Positions 15,217 to 23,360 of a DNA stretch of 40,591 nucleotides are shown here, in pieces. A program made the translations under genes and the position numbers. The notes below the pieces were generated by a model. The model did no database searches, was not told where the DNA came from, and worked only from the letters and a program-made list of their open reading frames with translations. Position 1 is the first letter of the stretch. Every line of letters begins with the position of its first letter. The stretch is taken from contig JAHAAK010000020.1 of assembly GCA_018376905.1 (NCBI GenBank), forward strand, positions 1 through 40,591, in the 5' to 3' direction. The DNA comes from Collinsella sp. (lineage in GTDB: Bacteria > Actinomycetota > Coriobacteriia > Coriobacteriales > Coriobacteriaceae).

Positions 15217-15312
15217 AGTGTCAGGAGCGCACCGTCTGCCGATATGCGGGAGCGAAAAGAAGTGTCGACCTGCGCCGTTGCCGTTGAGCGACGTGCCGTT
15301 TATAGAGATACT
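15217..15312 (+). promoter_or_regulatory. Promoter and shared upstream elements of GH1 copy 2
   Basis: TTGAGC (15284-15289), 17-bp spacer, GATACT (15307-15312). Upstream lie agtgtcaggagcg (15217-15229) and gcgaaaagaagtgtcg (15252-15267). The same two blocks and GATACT occur before GH1 copy 3 at 37302, 37336 and 37391, with 22 versus 21 bp between blocks and 39 bp from the second block to GATACT in both. A common activator is likely. Confidence 0.7.
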
Positions 15313-15348
15313 GAGCCTATGACAAACAGCGTGTGAAAGGATCGATGT

Positions 15349-16779
15349 ATGGCTTTCCGTAAAGACTTCCTGTGGGGCGGCGCGACGGCTGCCAACCAGT
15401 GCGAGGGTGCCTACGACGTGGACGGTCGCGGCTTGGCTAACGTGGACGTGGCGCCGCACGGCGCTGAGCGCTACGCGGTGGTCTCCGGCCAGCGTAAGAT
15501 GCTCGACTTCGAGGATGGCTACTACTATCCCGCGCAGACCGGCATCGATTTCTACCATCACTACAAGGAGGACATCGCCCTCTTCGCCGAGATGGGCTTT
15601 AAGACCTTCCGCATGAGCCTGGCATGGACCCGCATCTTCCCCAACGGTGACGAGGCTGAGCCCAACGAGGCCGGCCTGGCTTTCTATGAAGATGTGTTCC
15701 GCGAGTGCCAAAAGTACGGCATCGAGCCGCTCGTGACCATCACGCACTTCGACTGCCCGATTCACCTCATCAAGGAATACGGCGGCTGGCGCAACCGCAA
15801 GCTCATCGACTTCTACAAGAACCTTGCGACTACGATCTTCACCCGCTACAAGGGCCTGGTGAAGTATTGGCTCACCTTTAACGAGATCAACATGATCCTG
15901 CACCTGCCGTTTATGGGTGCCGGCCTGGTTTTTGAGGAGGGCGAGAACAGGGAGGCCGTCGAGTATCTGGCCGCCCACAACGAGCTCGTCGCCAGCGCTT
16001 GGGCCACCAAGATCGCCCACGAGATCGACCCCGAGGTCAAGATTGGCTGCATGCTCGCTGCCGGCACCTACTACCCCTACAGCTGTCGCCCGGGCGATGT
16101 GCGCCAGGCCCAGCTCGACAACCAGGACAACTACTTCTTCGTCGACGTCCAGAGCCGTGGCTATTACCCGGCCTATGCCGTCAAGAAGCTCGAGCGCTTG
16201 GGCATCGATGTGGGCATGACCGACGAGGACCGCGAGATCCTGGCCGACAACACCGTCGACTTCATCAGCTTTAGCTACTACAGCACCCGCTGCTCCGCGG
16301 GCGCTGACAATCCCGACGTCGAGAAGACCCAGGGCAACGCCTTCGCCGGTGCCAAGAACCCCTACCTGCAGCAGAGCCAGTGGGGCTGGGCCATCGATCC
16401 GCTAGGCTTCCGCATTACCCTCAACGACCTGTACGACCGCTATCAGAAGCCTCTGTTTGTGGTCGAGAACGGTCTGGGCGCCAAGGATGTTGTCGAGGAG
16501 GACGGCTCCATCAACGACGACTACCGTATCGATTACCTGCGCCAGCACATCGCCGCGATGCGCGACGCGGTGACCGAGGACGGCGTCGACCTGCTGGGTT
16601 ACACCACCTGGGGTCCGATCGACCTGGTCTCGGCCGGCACGGGCGAGATGTCCAAGCGCTACGGCTTCATCTACGTGGACCGCGACGACGCCGGCAACGG
16701 TACCCTCAAGCGCTCCAAGAAGAAGAGCTTCGACTGGTACAAGAAGGTAATCGCTTCCAACGGCGAAGATTTGGCCTAA
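15349..16779 (+). CDS. 6-phospho-beta-glucosidase, GH1 (copy 2)
   Basis: 476-aa cytoplasmic GH1 enzyme that hydrolyses 6-phospho-beta-glucosides. Acid/base E179 (LTFNEIN), nucleophile E373 (VVENGLG), and the phosphate-loop type sequence LVSAGTGEMSKRYGFIY near the C-terminus. The start follows gtgaaagg and begins MAFRKDFLWGGA. It is monocistronic, has its own promoter and a terminator at 16935, and no PTS gene is adjacent, so its substrate must come through a PTS elsewhere or through the EIIBC at 1220. It resembles copy 1 closely in sequence (shared ANQCEG, RYGFIYVDRDD and KKSF.WY segments) but uses strongly GC-biased codons, suggesting high expression. Confidence 0.95.
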   Translation: MAFRKDFLWGGATAANQCEGAYDVDGRGLANVDVAPHGAERYAVVSGQRKMLDFEDGYYYPAQTGIDFYHHYKEDIALFAEMGFKTFRMSLAWTRIFPNGDEAEPNEAGLAFYEDVFRECQKYGIEPLVTITHFDCPIHLIKEYGGWRNRKLIDFYKNLATTIFTRYKGLVKYWLTFNEINMILHLPFMGAGLVFEEGENREAVEYLAAHNELVASAWATKIAHEIDPEVKIGCMLAAGTYYPYSCRPGDVRQAQLDNQDNYFFVDVQSRGYYPAYAVKKLERLGIDVGMTDEDREILADNTVDFISFSYYSTRCSAGADNPDVEKTQGNAFAGAKNPYLQQSQWGWAIDPLGFRITLNDLYDRYQKPLFVVENGLGAKDVVEEDGSINDDYRIDYLRQHIAAMRDAVTEDGVDLLGYTTWGPIDLVSAGTGEMSKRYGFIYVDRDDAGNGTLKRSKKKSFDWYKKVIASNGEDLA

Positions 16780-16784
16780 GGACA

Positions 16785-16873
16785 CTGAGGCACTCAACCT
16801 TGGGGCTCCAACCCTCCTCGCGTACTTAAGTACGCTTCGTCGGGCTTGTCGCTCCCAATCTTGAGCACCTCAG
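16785..16873. repeat. 89-nt imperfect hairpin with perfect 16-bp apical palindrome
   Basis: The base pairs ctgaggcactcaa with ttgagcacctcag, and the apex is gcgtacttaagtacgc (16820-16835). It begins a few bases after the GH1 stop. There is no ORF in it. It is likely an mRNA 3' structure or a repeat element. Confidence 0.65.
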
Positions 16874-16877
16874 GCCC

Positions 16878-16932
16878 TTAGGAGGCAGTCTCGACCGCGG
16901 CTCTTCGCAAGTCCAACCGCATAGCCTCCTAA
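16878..16932. repeat. Inverted repeat ttaggaggc/gcctcctaa
   Basis: Perfect 9-bp arms (16878-16886 and 16924-16932) enclose 37 nt. The arms recall the GGAGGC acceptor ends of serine tRNAs, but the body is too short for a tRNA. Left as an uncharacterised hairpin. Confidence 0.6.
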
Positions 16933-16934
16933 CC

Positions 16935-16973
16935 AAAGCGCCCGGCGAGCAGTTTGTGCTCGTCGGGCGCTTT
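16935..16973 (+). terminator. Terminator-like hairpin before the signalling operon
   Basis: 17-bp arms with one mismatch, aaagcgcccggcgagca (16935-16951) and tgctcgtcgggcgcttt (16957-16973). The A-rich and T-rich ends suit a bidirectional terminator; the T-run is only three bases. Confidence 0.7.
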
Positions 16974-17040
16974 GCCGTCTACGGATTTTGGGACATGCGG
17001 CCCGTTTTTTGAGCCTGCCTGTCGGTACACTAAAAGCACT

Positions 17041-18924
17041 ATGGGTACCCGCGAGCGACATATCGGCCATGCGGCCGCCCGATCCGCGCCGGTGGCGGAT
17101 CCCAGGGGCGGCAGGCTCTTCGCCATGCCGCGATTCCTCGTTGGTATAACACATCAGGTGTACCGTCACCGCGTCTTTGCTATCGCCGGCGCCATCACCG
17201 TGCTGTTCCTCATGCTTTTGGCAGTCTTGCCGGCGCTGTTTGCCTCAGACCCCAAGCTTTCTAACGCCGTGCCCGCCTATAGTGAGGTGTCCGAAGAGGT
17301 CGTGGATGCGCTCGTCCATTCGAGCTCTCTCCCGCTGCTTGTCGCCGCAATTATATTTTCGATCTGGGGCGTATCGGTCTATCTGCGCTGTTTGGACTAT
17401 GTGTTGCGCCGCCGCCTTGTTGCCGTCGCCACCATCTGCGCCCTCTGGATGATTGAGGTCATCCTCAAATACAAGTCGTTCACACCGTTCTATGCCACCG
17501 TGCTGTGGTACCTGTACTACGTGCCCATGACGCTCATTCCGCTGCTCTACCAGCTGTGCGGCCTGCGCCTTGCGGGGCTGGAACAACACCGTGCGGGCCG
17601 TCGCTATCGCAGCATCTTGTGGGTCGTGGCCATCCTACTTATCGGTTTTGTGCTCACCAACGATTTCCACCGGCAGGTATTCCACTTTGACCGTGCAAGC
17701 GACACCTGGAGCAACGATTACACGTACGGCTGGGGCTATTTCGCCGTCTTAGTGTGGACGGCCTTTAACTTCGTGGCCTTTTTTATCCTGGTGGGCCGGT
17801 CCTCGTCCTTTCGCATCCAACGTTTCTCGGGCATGGCGGCGCTTGTTTTGTTGGGTGGTGCGTTCTTTGCCATCTCGTATGCTCTGCGCGTGCCCTGGGC
17901 ATGGAGGCTCAACTTCTCGCTCGTCTATTGCGTCTTGTGCGTGGTGGCGATGGAAATCTGTCTCGATTGCGGTGTCATTCCGTCATACCACGACATTGCT
18001 GGCATCTTCGATACCTTGCCGCTCGACCTCAAAGTTCTAACGCGCGACCTGCAGGAAGTCTATGCCACACCGGTGTCGAAGCCAATGCCGGCGGGCGTGT
18101 GCGAAGAGCTGCGGGCCCAGGAACACGGGCATGCCCATGCCTTTGCCGTGGCGTCCGATCCCGATGTGATGTACCGAGCCTTTCCACTGCTGGGCGGATC
18201 GGCCCTGCTTGCCCAAGACGTGTCGGAGCTCAACGAGCTCAACCGTGAACTGGCACATCGTCGCATGGAGCTGCAGCGCCAAAATGAGCTGCTCACGGCC
18301 GACTACGATCTTAAGACGCATCTGGCAGATCAAGAGGCCGAGACCTTGCTAGTCCAAGACGTGGACCAGGCGCTTGCCCGCGCGTTCGAAGAGATGTACG
18401 ACCTGCTGAGCTCGCTGCCACCGTTGACCGACGAGGCGTCTTCACACGAGCGTTACCGCATGCTGCAGCGCGCCAAGATGCTCGTCGCCTATTGCAAGCG
18501 CAAAGGGTCGCTCACGTTGGCGCAGCACGGGGAGAGCGGTTTTGATCGCGACCGCATTCAACTCATTGCCAATGAGCTCGCAAGCGACCTGCGCACCATC
18601 GATGTCGATTGCGCTTCGATTATCGCCATACGGCGCCCGATGCACGCCAGTACGGTAAGCGCCCTGTACGACTGCGTGTATGACTTTGCGTTTTTTGCCT
18701 ACACCACCGACCATCCGGCGCTTATGTATCACTTGGGCGACCATGACCGGTGCAGTGTCGAGCTGCGCGCCACGCTTTTTTCCAACGATGATGAAGATCT
18801 TTCGCAGACGCCCGCTGCGCAAAAGCTCGAAAGCGCTCTGCAAGGGCGCAACGTGGCATACCGCCTTGAGGGCGAGCCCGGCCAGCTGCGCATGATCGTC
18901 TTGATGCCGAGGGCGGGTGAGTGA
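17041..18924 (+). CDS. Membrane sensor with degenerate histidine-kinase-like C-terminus
   Basis: 627-aa protein: about eight transmembrane helices (residues 40-310, from VFAIAGAITVLFLML to FSLVYCVLCVVAMEICLDCG), a linker, a coiled-coil (about 400-450, ELNRELAHRRMELQRQNELL) and a C-terminal region arranged like a dimerisation and ATPase module, yet without a clear H-box or the N and G boxes. It overlaps the next gene by 4 bp and probably signals with that kinase. Start uncertain: no SD precedes the ATG at 17041, but a TACACT -10 (17026-17031) lies 10 bp before it, which would make the mRNA leaderless. ATG 17125 is an alternative. Confidence 0.75.
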   Translation: MGTRERHIGHAAARSAPVADPRGGRLFAMPRFLVGITHQVYRHRVFAIAGAITVLFLMLLAVLPALFASDPKLSNAVPAYSEVSEEVVDALVHSSSLPLLVAAIIFSIWGVSVYLRCLDYVLRRRLVAVATICALWMIEVILKYKSFTPFYATVLWYLYYVPMTLIPLLYQLCGLRLAGLEQHRAGRRYRSILWVVAILLIGFVLTNDFHRQVFHFDRASDTWSNDYTYGWGYFAVLVWTAFNFVAFFILVGRSSSFRIQRFSGMAALVLLGGAFFAISYALRVPWAWRLNFSLVYCVLCVVAMEICLDCGVIPSYHDIAGIFDTLPLDLKVLTRDLQEVYATPVSKPMPAGVCEELRAQEHGHAHAFAVASDPDVMYRAFPLLGGSALLAQDVSELNELNRELAHRRMELQRQNELLTADYDLKTHLADQEAETLLVQDVDQALARAFEEMYDLLSSLPPLTDEASSHERYRMLQRAKMLVAYCKRKGSLTLAQHGESGFDRDRIQLIANELASDLRTIDVDCASIIAIRRPMHASTVSALYDCVYDFAFFAYTTDHPALMYHLGDHDRCSVELRATLFSNDDEDLSQTPAAQKLESALQGRNVAYRLEGEPGQLRMIVLMPRAGE

Positions 18925-20420
18925 CGATGCAGATTTCGTTCATCCTTCCCCAAATCGTTGCGCTCGATGTTGTCTTTGCCCTGGCTGCGTGTCTGCAGAT
19001 GATCCACGTCCCGCTCATCGCATTGCGCCGCTCGTCCTATAACCGTAAGGTGATTTGCGCCTACGAGACGAGCCTTGTGCTTCACCTGATGATTTCGGCG
19101 CTCATCTTATTCGCGTCGTCTGGCTCGTATCTGGTGGCGCCGCTTGACGTTTGCGCCAGGGCAATGGGCGGAGTGCTGTGGCTCAATGCCGCGATCTTTG
19201 CCTATGGCGTGGTCCTTATGGTGCACTATCGTCGCCCTGTCATGCTGGCCGAGCTGCTGCTTGTTGGCGCCGTGACACCGCCGGTGGTTTTTGCCATGGA
19301 CTCGGTGTGGGCCGTTGTCCTTATCGCAGAGGGAGCGTTCTTCCTGTTCCGTTCCGTCGCGGCGCTCTTGATGGACGTCCGTAACCGCCAGGAGGATATC
19401 ACCGCGTTCTCGACGATCGAAACCATCAACGTGATTCCCGTGGGCATCCTGTATCTGGACTCGAGGGGCCGTCCACTGCTCATGAACCGCTGCATGCGCA
19501 AAAACCTGGTGGAGCTTCATATGCCCACCGACCTAGGCGATATGAGCGGTACATGGAACGACCTGCGCAAGCTCAGCATGCAAATGCCCGAAGGCGGTAA
19601 GAACCGAGTGCGGATCAACCTGGACCGCTTTGGTGAGGCGCGTGCGGTGGTCGAGGTTTCTCCCGCCGAGATTCGCTTGTTTGTGCACGATGACGTTATG
19701 GTTTCTGGCCGCCTCTTCGGGCGCATTATCGGTTTGGATGTAACAGAGTACGCGCATGCTCACGATCGTTTGGCGCAAGCCAACCACCTGCTTGAGCTCG
19801 CGGGTCAAGAGCTCCAGGCCCAGATCGAGGAAGTCAAAAAAGTTGCCGACAATGCGGCCTATCTGCGTATGCGCGCTCGCGTGCACGACGTGATCGGGCA
19901 GCGCCTGTCCATCCTCCATCGCTATCTGGAGGAGGGGCGCCTGGATGACGAGTCACTCGAGCAGATCGACCCGCTGCTGCGCTCAATCGCTGCCGATCTG
20001 CGCAGCGGGGGCGACACCGAACCGGCAGAGCAACTGGGCGATATCGTCCATGCCTTTGGCCTGGTGAGCGTGCAGATCGATGTGGAGGGCGAGCTGCCAA
20101 GCGACGTGCGTGTCGCGGCAGCCTTTTTGCAGATTATCCGCGAAGCCTCGACCAATGCCACCAAGCATGCGCAGGCGCATCGGGTCCATGTGCGCTTGTG
20201 GCAGGAGGGGACGGATGCTGACGCCGTCGCGCACATGACGATTTCTAACGACGGGTCCCCGGCCCCCGTATCGTATCGCGAGGGAACGGGTATCCCAGGT
20301 ATGAGGCATGTCGCGCAAGATCTTGGTGGCAGCCTAGAGGTCCACGCCACCCCGCCCTTTACGCTTACGGTATCCATTCCGCTTAACGCCAACGACACGT
20401 CCCAAAGGAGAAACTCATGA
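18921..20420 (+). CDS. NarL-type sensor histidine kinase
   Basis: 499-aa membrane kinase. Residues 1-150 contain about five transmembrane segments, 160-280 a PAS-like region (NVIPVGILYLDSRGRPLLMN), then a coiled-coil and the HisKA_3-like H-box MRARVHDVIGQRLSILH with the phospho-accepting His. The ATPase domain has the N-box IIREASTNATKHA and the G-box GTGIPGMRH. The GTG at 18921 overlaps the previous stop (GTGA); ATG 18927 is equally possible. The stop overlaps the response regulator start (ATGA). The three genes form one coupled operon. The stimulus is unknown. Confidence 0.88.
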   Translation: MTMQISFILPQIVALDVVFALAACLQMIHVPLIALRRSSYNRKVICAYETSLVLHLMISALILFASSGSYLVAPLDVCARAMGGVLWLNAAIFAYGVVLMVHYRRPVMLAELLLVGAVTPPVVFAMDSVWAVVLIAEGAFFLFRSVAALLMDVRNRQEDITAFSTIETINVIPVGILYLDSRGRPLLMNRCMRKNLVELHMPTDLGDMSGTWNDLRKLSMQMPEGGKNRVRINLDRFGEARAVVEVSPAEIRLFVHDDVMVSGRLFGRIIGLDVTEYAHAHDRLAQANHLLELAGQELQAQIEEVKKVADNAAYLRMRARVHDVIGQRLSILHRYLEEGRLDDESLEQIDPLLRSIAADLRSGGDTEPAEQLGDIVHAFGLVSVQIDVEGELPSDVRVAAAFLQIIREASTNATKHAQAHRVHVRLWQEGTDADAVAHMTISNDGSPAPVSYREGTGIPGMRHVAQDLGGSLEVHATPPFTLTVSIPLNANDTSQRRNS

Positions 20421-21037
20421 TCCGCGTGTTAATTGTCGAAGATCAGGCCATCCTGCGCGAGAGCCTGGCGCGCTCCGTTGGCGACCAGCCCGATATGACC
20501 GTCGTTGCCGCGATCGCCGATGCCTCGGATGCCTTGGACGTTGTGCTCAAGGAGCGCCCGGACATGATACTGATGGACGTGTGCACCGAACACGATTCAA
20601 ACGGCATCGTGGCGGCGGCACGCATCAAGGAGCAGCTGCCCGAGTGCCGCGTCATTATCATGACAGGCATGCCCGAGATTACGTTTGTGGATCAGGCGCG
20701 CGAGGCAGGCGTCGACAGCTTTGTGTACAAGAACGTCGGTATCGATGAGCTCTTTGCCGTGATGCGCTCCACGCTGGCGGGCTACTGTACGTTTCCCAAG
20801 CCGCCCGAAAGCATCTTTTCGGGCACGGCGGCGCTCGACGACGTTGAGCTATCGATTTTGCGCCTTGCCTGCGAAGGCAAGAGCCGTCGCGAGATTGCGG
20901 CCGAGTTGTTTATGAGCGAGGGCACGATCAAGCGCCGTATCTCGGAGATTCTCAACAAGACCGGCTACGACAACATCATGCGCCTGGCCGCGCACGCGGT
21001 GACCGAAGGCAGCATCGTCCCCAATATGGAGCGCTAA
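20417..21037 (+). CDS. NarL/LuxR-family response regulator
   Basis: 206-aa DNA-binding response regulator. The receiver domain has the acidic pair E8/D9, phospho-acceptor D54 (ILMDVC), the Thr of IIMTGMP and Lys of FVYKNVG. The C-terminal LuxR-type helix-turn-helix reads LDDVELSILRLACEGKSRREIAAELFMSEGTIKRRISEIL. It starts inside the stop codon of the kinase gene (ATGA), with aggagaaac as SD. It is the output partner of the kinase. The target genes are unknown. Confidence 0.93.
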   Translation: MIRVLIVEDQAILRESLARSVGDQPDMTVVAAIADASDALDVVLKERPDMILMDVCTEHDSNGIVAAARIKEQLPECRVIIMTGMPEITFVDQAREAGVDSFVYKNVGIDELFAVMRSTLAGYCTFPKPPESIFSGTAALDDVELSILRLACEGKSRREIAAELFMSEGTIKRRISEILNKTGYDNIMRLAAHAVTEGSIVPNMER

Positions 21038-21062
21038 CGCTCGTTACCTATCGGCACAAAGC

Positions 21063-21097
21063 GACGGGGCTGCAGGATTATCTCCTGCGGCCCCGTC
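21063..21097. terminator. Hairpin between convergent genes
   Basis: Arms gacggggctgcagga (21063-21077) and tcctgcggccccgtc (21083-21097) pair with one G-T wobble. It serves both the response regulator and the minus-strand lipoprotein gene; T-runs are poor on both sides. Confidence 0.7.
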
Positions 21098-21147
21098 TGG
21101 CATGTGCGCGGATGTGTCCGCCAATCCGCGGCTGTCGTGGTCTGCCG

Positions 21148-21990
21148 TTACGCGATGGTTGCGCTGTAGGAGGCGACATCCTCGTAGGAATCGGTCAGGT
21201 AGGCGTCGATGCCGATGGTCGTGTTGACCAGGTCGTCGAGGCTATCGAGCTCGCCGCTCGAGAACGTGAATTCCTCGGTGGCGTTGGTGCCGGGCATCAG
21301 GTGAGCCGAGAACCAGGGTTCCTTCATGGTGCCGTTGACGTTGGTCTTACCGCTGGGGGCGTAGAAGGTCAGGTCCTTGTCGCTCTTGTTGGTGATGTTG
21401 ACGACAAAGCCGATATCGCCCCAGTCGTCCTTGAACTTCTCGGTGATGGTGATGGTGCACAGATCGTCATCGGCGACGGTGACGGCGGGGGAGATTTCAA
21501 TCTTCTGGACGTCGTCGTCTTCGACGGCCTCGTCGATCTCTTCTTCCTTCTCGGCCGCCTCGCGATCCTTCTTCACCGTGCCGGACAGGTCCTTGTCGGA
21601 CTTGGTAAAGACAAGATTGCCGTCATCCTCTTCGAGGATGAGCTTGCCGTCCTTGAGCTTCATGTCATGCGACTCGTCTTCGGCGGTGATGGTTACGGTG
21701 GTGGCGTCCTTTGCCTTCCATTTAAGGTCGACGACTTCAAGGAACAGGTCGAGGGCACCTGTACCGTCCTCATCGAGAATCAGGACGCAGTGCACACCCC
21801 AATCCTCGAGCATCTTCATGTACTCATCGGTCAGTTCTTCGCCCTCCAGGGTTCCACCCGAGAGTTCCCAGCTGCCGACGAAGTTGGCCTTGGGGTCTTT
21901 GCCGCCGCCGCTGCAGCCCGTCAGGGCAAAGGCGAGCGCAAGGACGCATGTCAGAAATGCGAGTACGGACTTTTTGAACGTTGTCTTCAT
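21148..21990 (-). CDS. Lipoprotein, uncharacterised
   Basis: 280-aa secreted lipoprotein. Signal peptide KKSVLAFLTCVLALAFALTGC with lipobox LTGC, a Gly/Lys-rich linker, then repeated beta-rich segments (LILDEDGTGALDLFLE, VTITAEDES) and a highly acidic stretch (EKEEEIDEAVEDDD) around the middle. The C-terminal region (IGFVVNITNKSDKDLTFYAPSG) looks like an Ig-like domain found in other Gram-positive lipoproteins. The start at 21990 follows aaaggagg. It is the last gene of the zinc-ribbon/SPFH cluster, 80 bp after the SPFH gene, and may be co-transcribed. Function unknown. Confidence 0.85.
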   Translation of the reverse strand: MKTTFKKSVLAFLTCVLALAFALTGCSGGGKDPKANFVGSWELSGGTLEGEELTDEYMKMLEDWGVHCVLILDEDGTGALDLFLEVVDLKWKAKDATTVTITAEDESHDMKLKDGKLILEEDDGNLVFTKSDKDLSGTVKKDREAAEKEEEIDEAVEDDDVQKIEISPAVTVADDDLCTITITEKFKDDWGDIGFVVNITNKSDKDLTFYAPSGKTNVNGTMKEPWFSAHLMPGTNATEEFTFSSGELDSLDDLVNTTIGIDAYLTDSYEDVASYSATIA

Positions 21991-22070
21991 GGTGTCCTCC
22001 TTTATCGAACGAAACCCATAGAAGCAAATGCGGGGGTGGCGGATCCCCCGCCAATTACCAGATAGAGGGG

Positions 22071-23312
22071 CTAGGGCCTGGGCGTTCCGCAGTTGCTGCA
22101 GAACTTGCCGCCGTTTTCGCTGCCGCAGTTGGGGCAGAACCACTTGGCCGGTGCCGGGGCGGGCGCGGGGCTGCCGCACTCGGGGCAGAACTTGCCGGTG
22201 TTGGTGGCGCCGCAGCTGCAGGTCCACGTGCCGGCCGCGGGCGCGGCGGCAGGCGCCGGAGCGGGCGCCGGGGCGGGTGCCGGCTGCGGTGCGGCCTGCT
22301 GCTGTGCCTGGCCGGCGGCAAACAGCTGACTGGCGTTCATGCCGCCCATGCCGCCTGCCATGCCCATGCCCATAAAGCCGGCCATCGCGCCGTTGGGGTT
22401 GGCCGCCGCCGCGCGCATCGCGTCGCTCTGGGCGCTGGCGATGTTGGCGGCTGCCATGGTGGGATCGCGCATGACCGCGGCCTTCTGCAGGTCCTTGATC
22501 ATCTGCTCGTCTTCTTGCGAAGCGGCGATGGAGTTGACGCCAAAGCTCACGATCTCGACGCCGCGCAGGTCACGCCAGTCGGCGGAGAGGACCTCGTTGA
22601 GCGCGCGGGCGAGCTCGGTGGTGTGGCCGGGGATGGCGCTGTAGCGGATGCCCATCTCCGAGATCTTGGCAAAGGCGGGCTGCAGGGCGGTGAGCAGCTC
22701 GGACTTAAGCTGGCTATCGATCTTGTCGCGCGTGTAGCTATCGGTCACGTTGCCGCACACATTGGTGTAGAACAGCAACGGGTTGGTGATGCGGTACGAA
22801 TACTCGCCGTTGCAGCGCACGGAGATGTCGACGTCCAGGCCAATATTGTTATCGACCACGCGGAAGGGCACGGGCGAGGCGGTGCCGTACTTGTTGCCGA
22901 TGATCTCCTTGGTGTTGATGAAGTAGACGCGCTGGTCCTTGCCCGCGTCGCCGCCAAAGGTAAAGCGGCTGCCGATGTTGGCGAACGTCTCCTTGATGGA
23001 GTCGCCCAGGTTGCCGCTAAAGACGCTCGGCTCGCTGCCGGTATCGAAGACGAACTCGCCGGGCTCCAGCGCGACCTCGATGATCTTGCCGTTTTGCACC
23101 ACGAGCATGCCCTGGCCGTCGTTGACGGCGATGACGGAGCCGTTGGAGATGACGTTGTCCTCGCCATGCGTGTTGGAGCTGCGGCCACCGGTGCGTTTGC
23201 TGCCCTTGCAGACCAAGACGTCAGCAGGCATCGATTCGCAGTAGATAAATTCCTTCCACTGGTCGGCCATGACGCCGCCGGCAGCTCCCAATCCAGCTTT
23301 CAAGAGTCCCAT
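22071..23312 (-). CDS. SPFH-domain protein with C-terminal double zinc ribbon (YdjI-like)
   Basis: 413-aa protein. Residues of about 30-270 form the SPFH domain of the YdjI type (ADQWKEFIYCESMPADVLVCKG start, then beta-rich SPFH core). A Gly/Met/Ala-rich helical region and an Ala-Pro tract (APAPAPAPAPAAAPAAG) link to two zinc ribbons with CxC/CxxC knuckles (CSCGATNTGKFCPECG and CPNCGSENGGKFCSNCG). Bacillus YdjI is membrane-associated and linked to the envelope-stress protein LiaH/PspA group. SD aaaggaag precedes the start. Neighbours are further zinc-ribbon proteins, so a shared complex is likely; the biochemical role is not known. Confidence 0.88.
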   Translation of the reverse strand: MGLLKAGLGAAGGVMADQWKEFIYCESMPADVLVCKGSKRTGGRSSNTHGEDNVISNGSVIAVNDGQGMLVVQNGKIIEVALEPGEFVFDTGSEPSVFSGNLGDSIKETFANIGSRFTFGGDAGKDQRVYFINTKEIIGNKYGTASPVPFRVVDNNIGLDVDISVRCNGEYSYRITNPLLFYTNVCGNVTDSYTRDKIDSQLKSELLTALQPAFAKISEMGIRYSAIPGHTTELARALNEVLSADWRDLRGVEIVSFGVNSIAASQEDEQMIKDLQKAAVMRDPTMAAANIASAQSDAMRAAAANPNGAMAGFMGMGMAGGMGGMNASQLFAAGQAQQQAAPQPAPAPAPAPAPAAAPAAGTWTCSCGATNTGKFCPECGSPAPAPAPAKWFCPNCGSENGGKFCSNCGTPRP

Positions 23313-23360
23313 GGTGATCTTCCTTTCTCGTCAAAGGCCGGATGGTATTGGTCGAGATGG

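Noticed and set aside
16881..16930. Minus-strand sequence starting GGAGGC and ending GCCTCC, with a ggtcgagactgcctcc 3' part like a serine tRNA
   Set aside because: Only about 50 nt long, with no complete D, anticodon or TPsiC arms. At most a decayed tRNA fragment; kept as a hairpin only.
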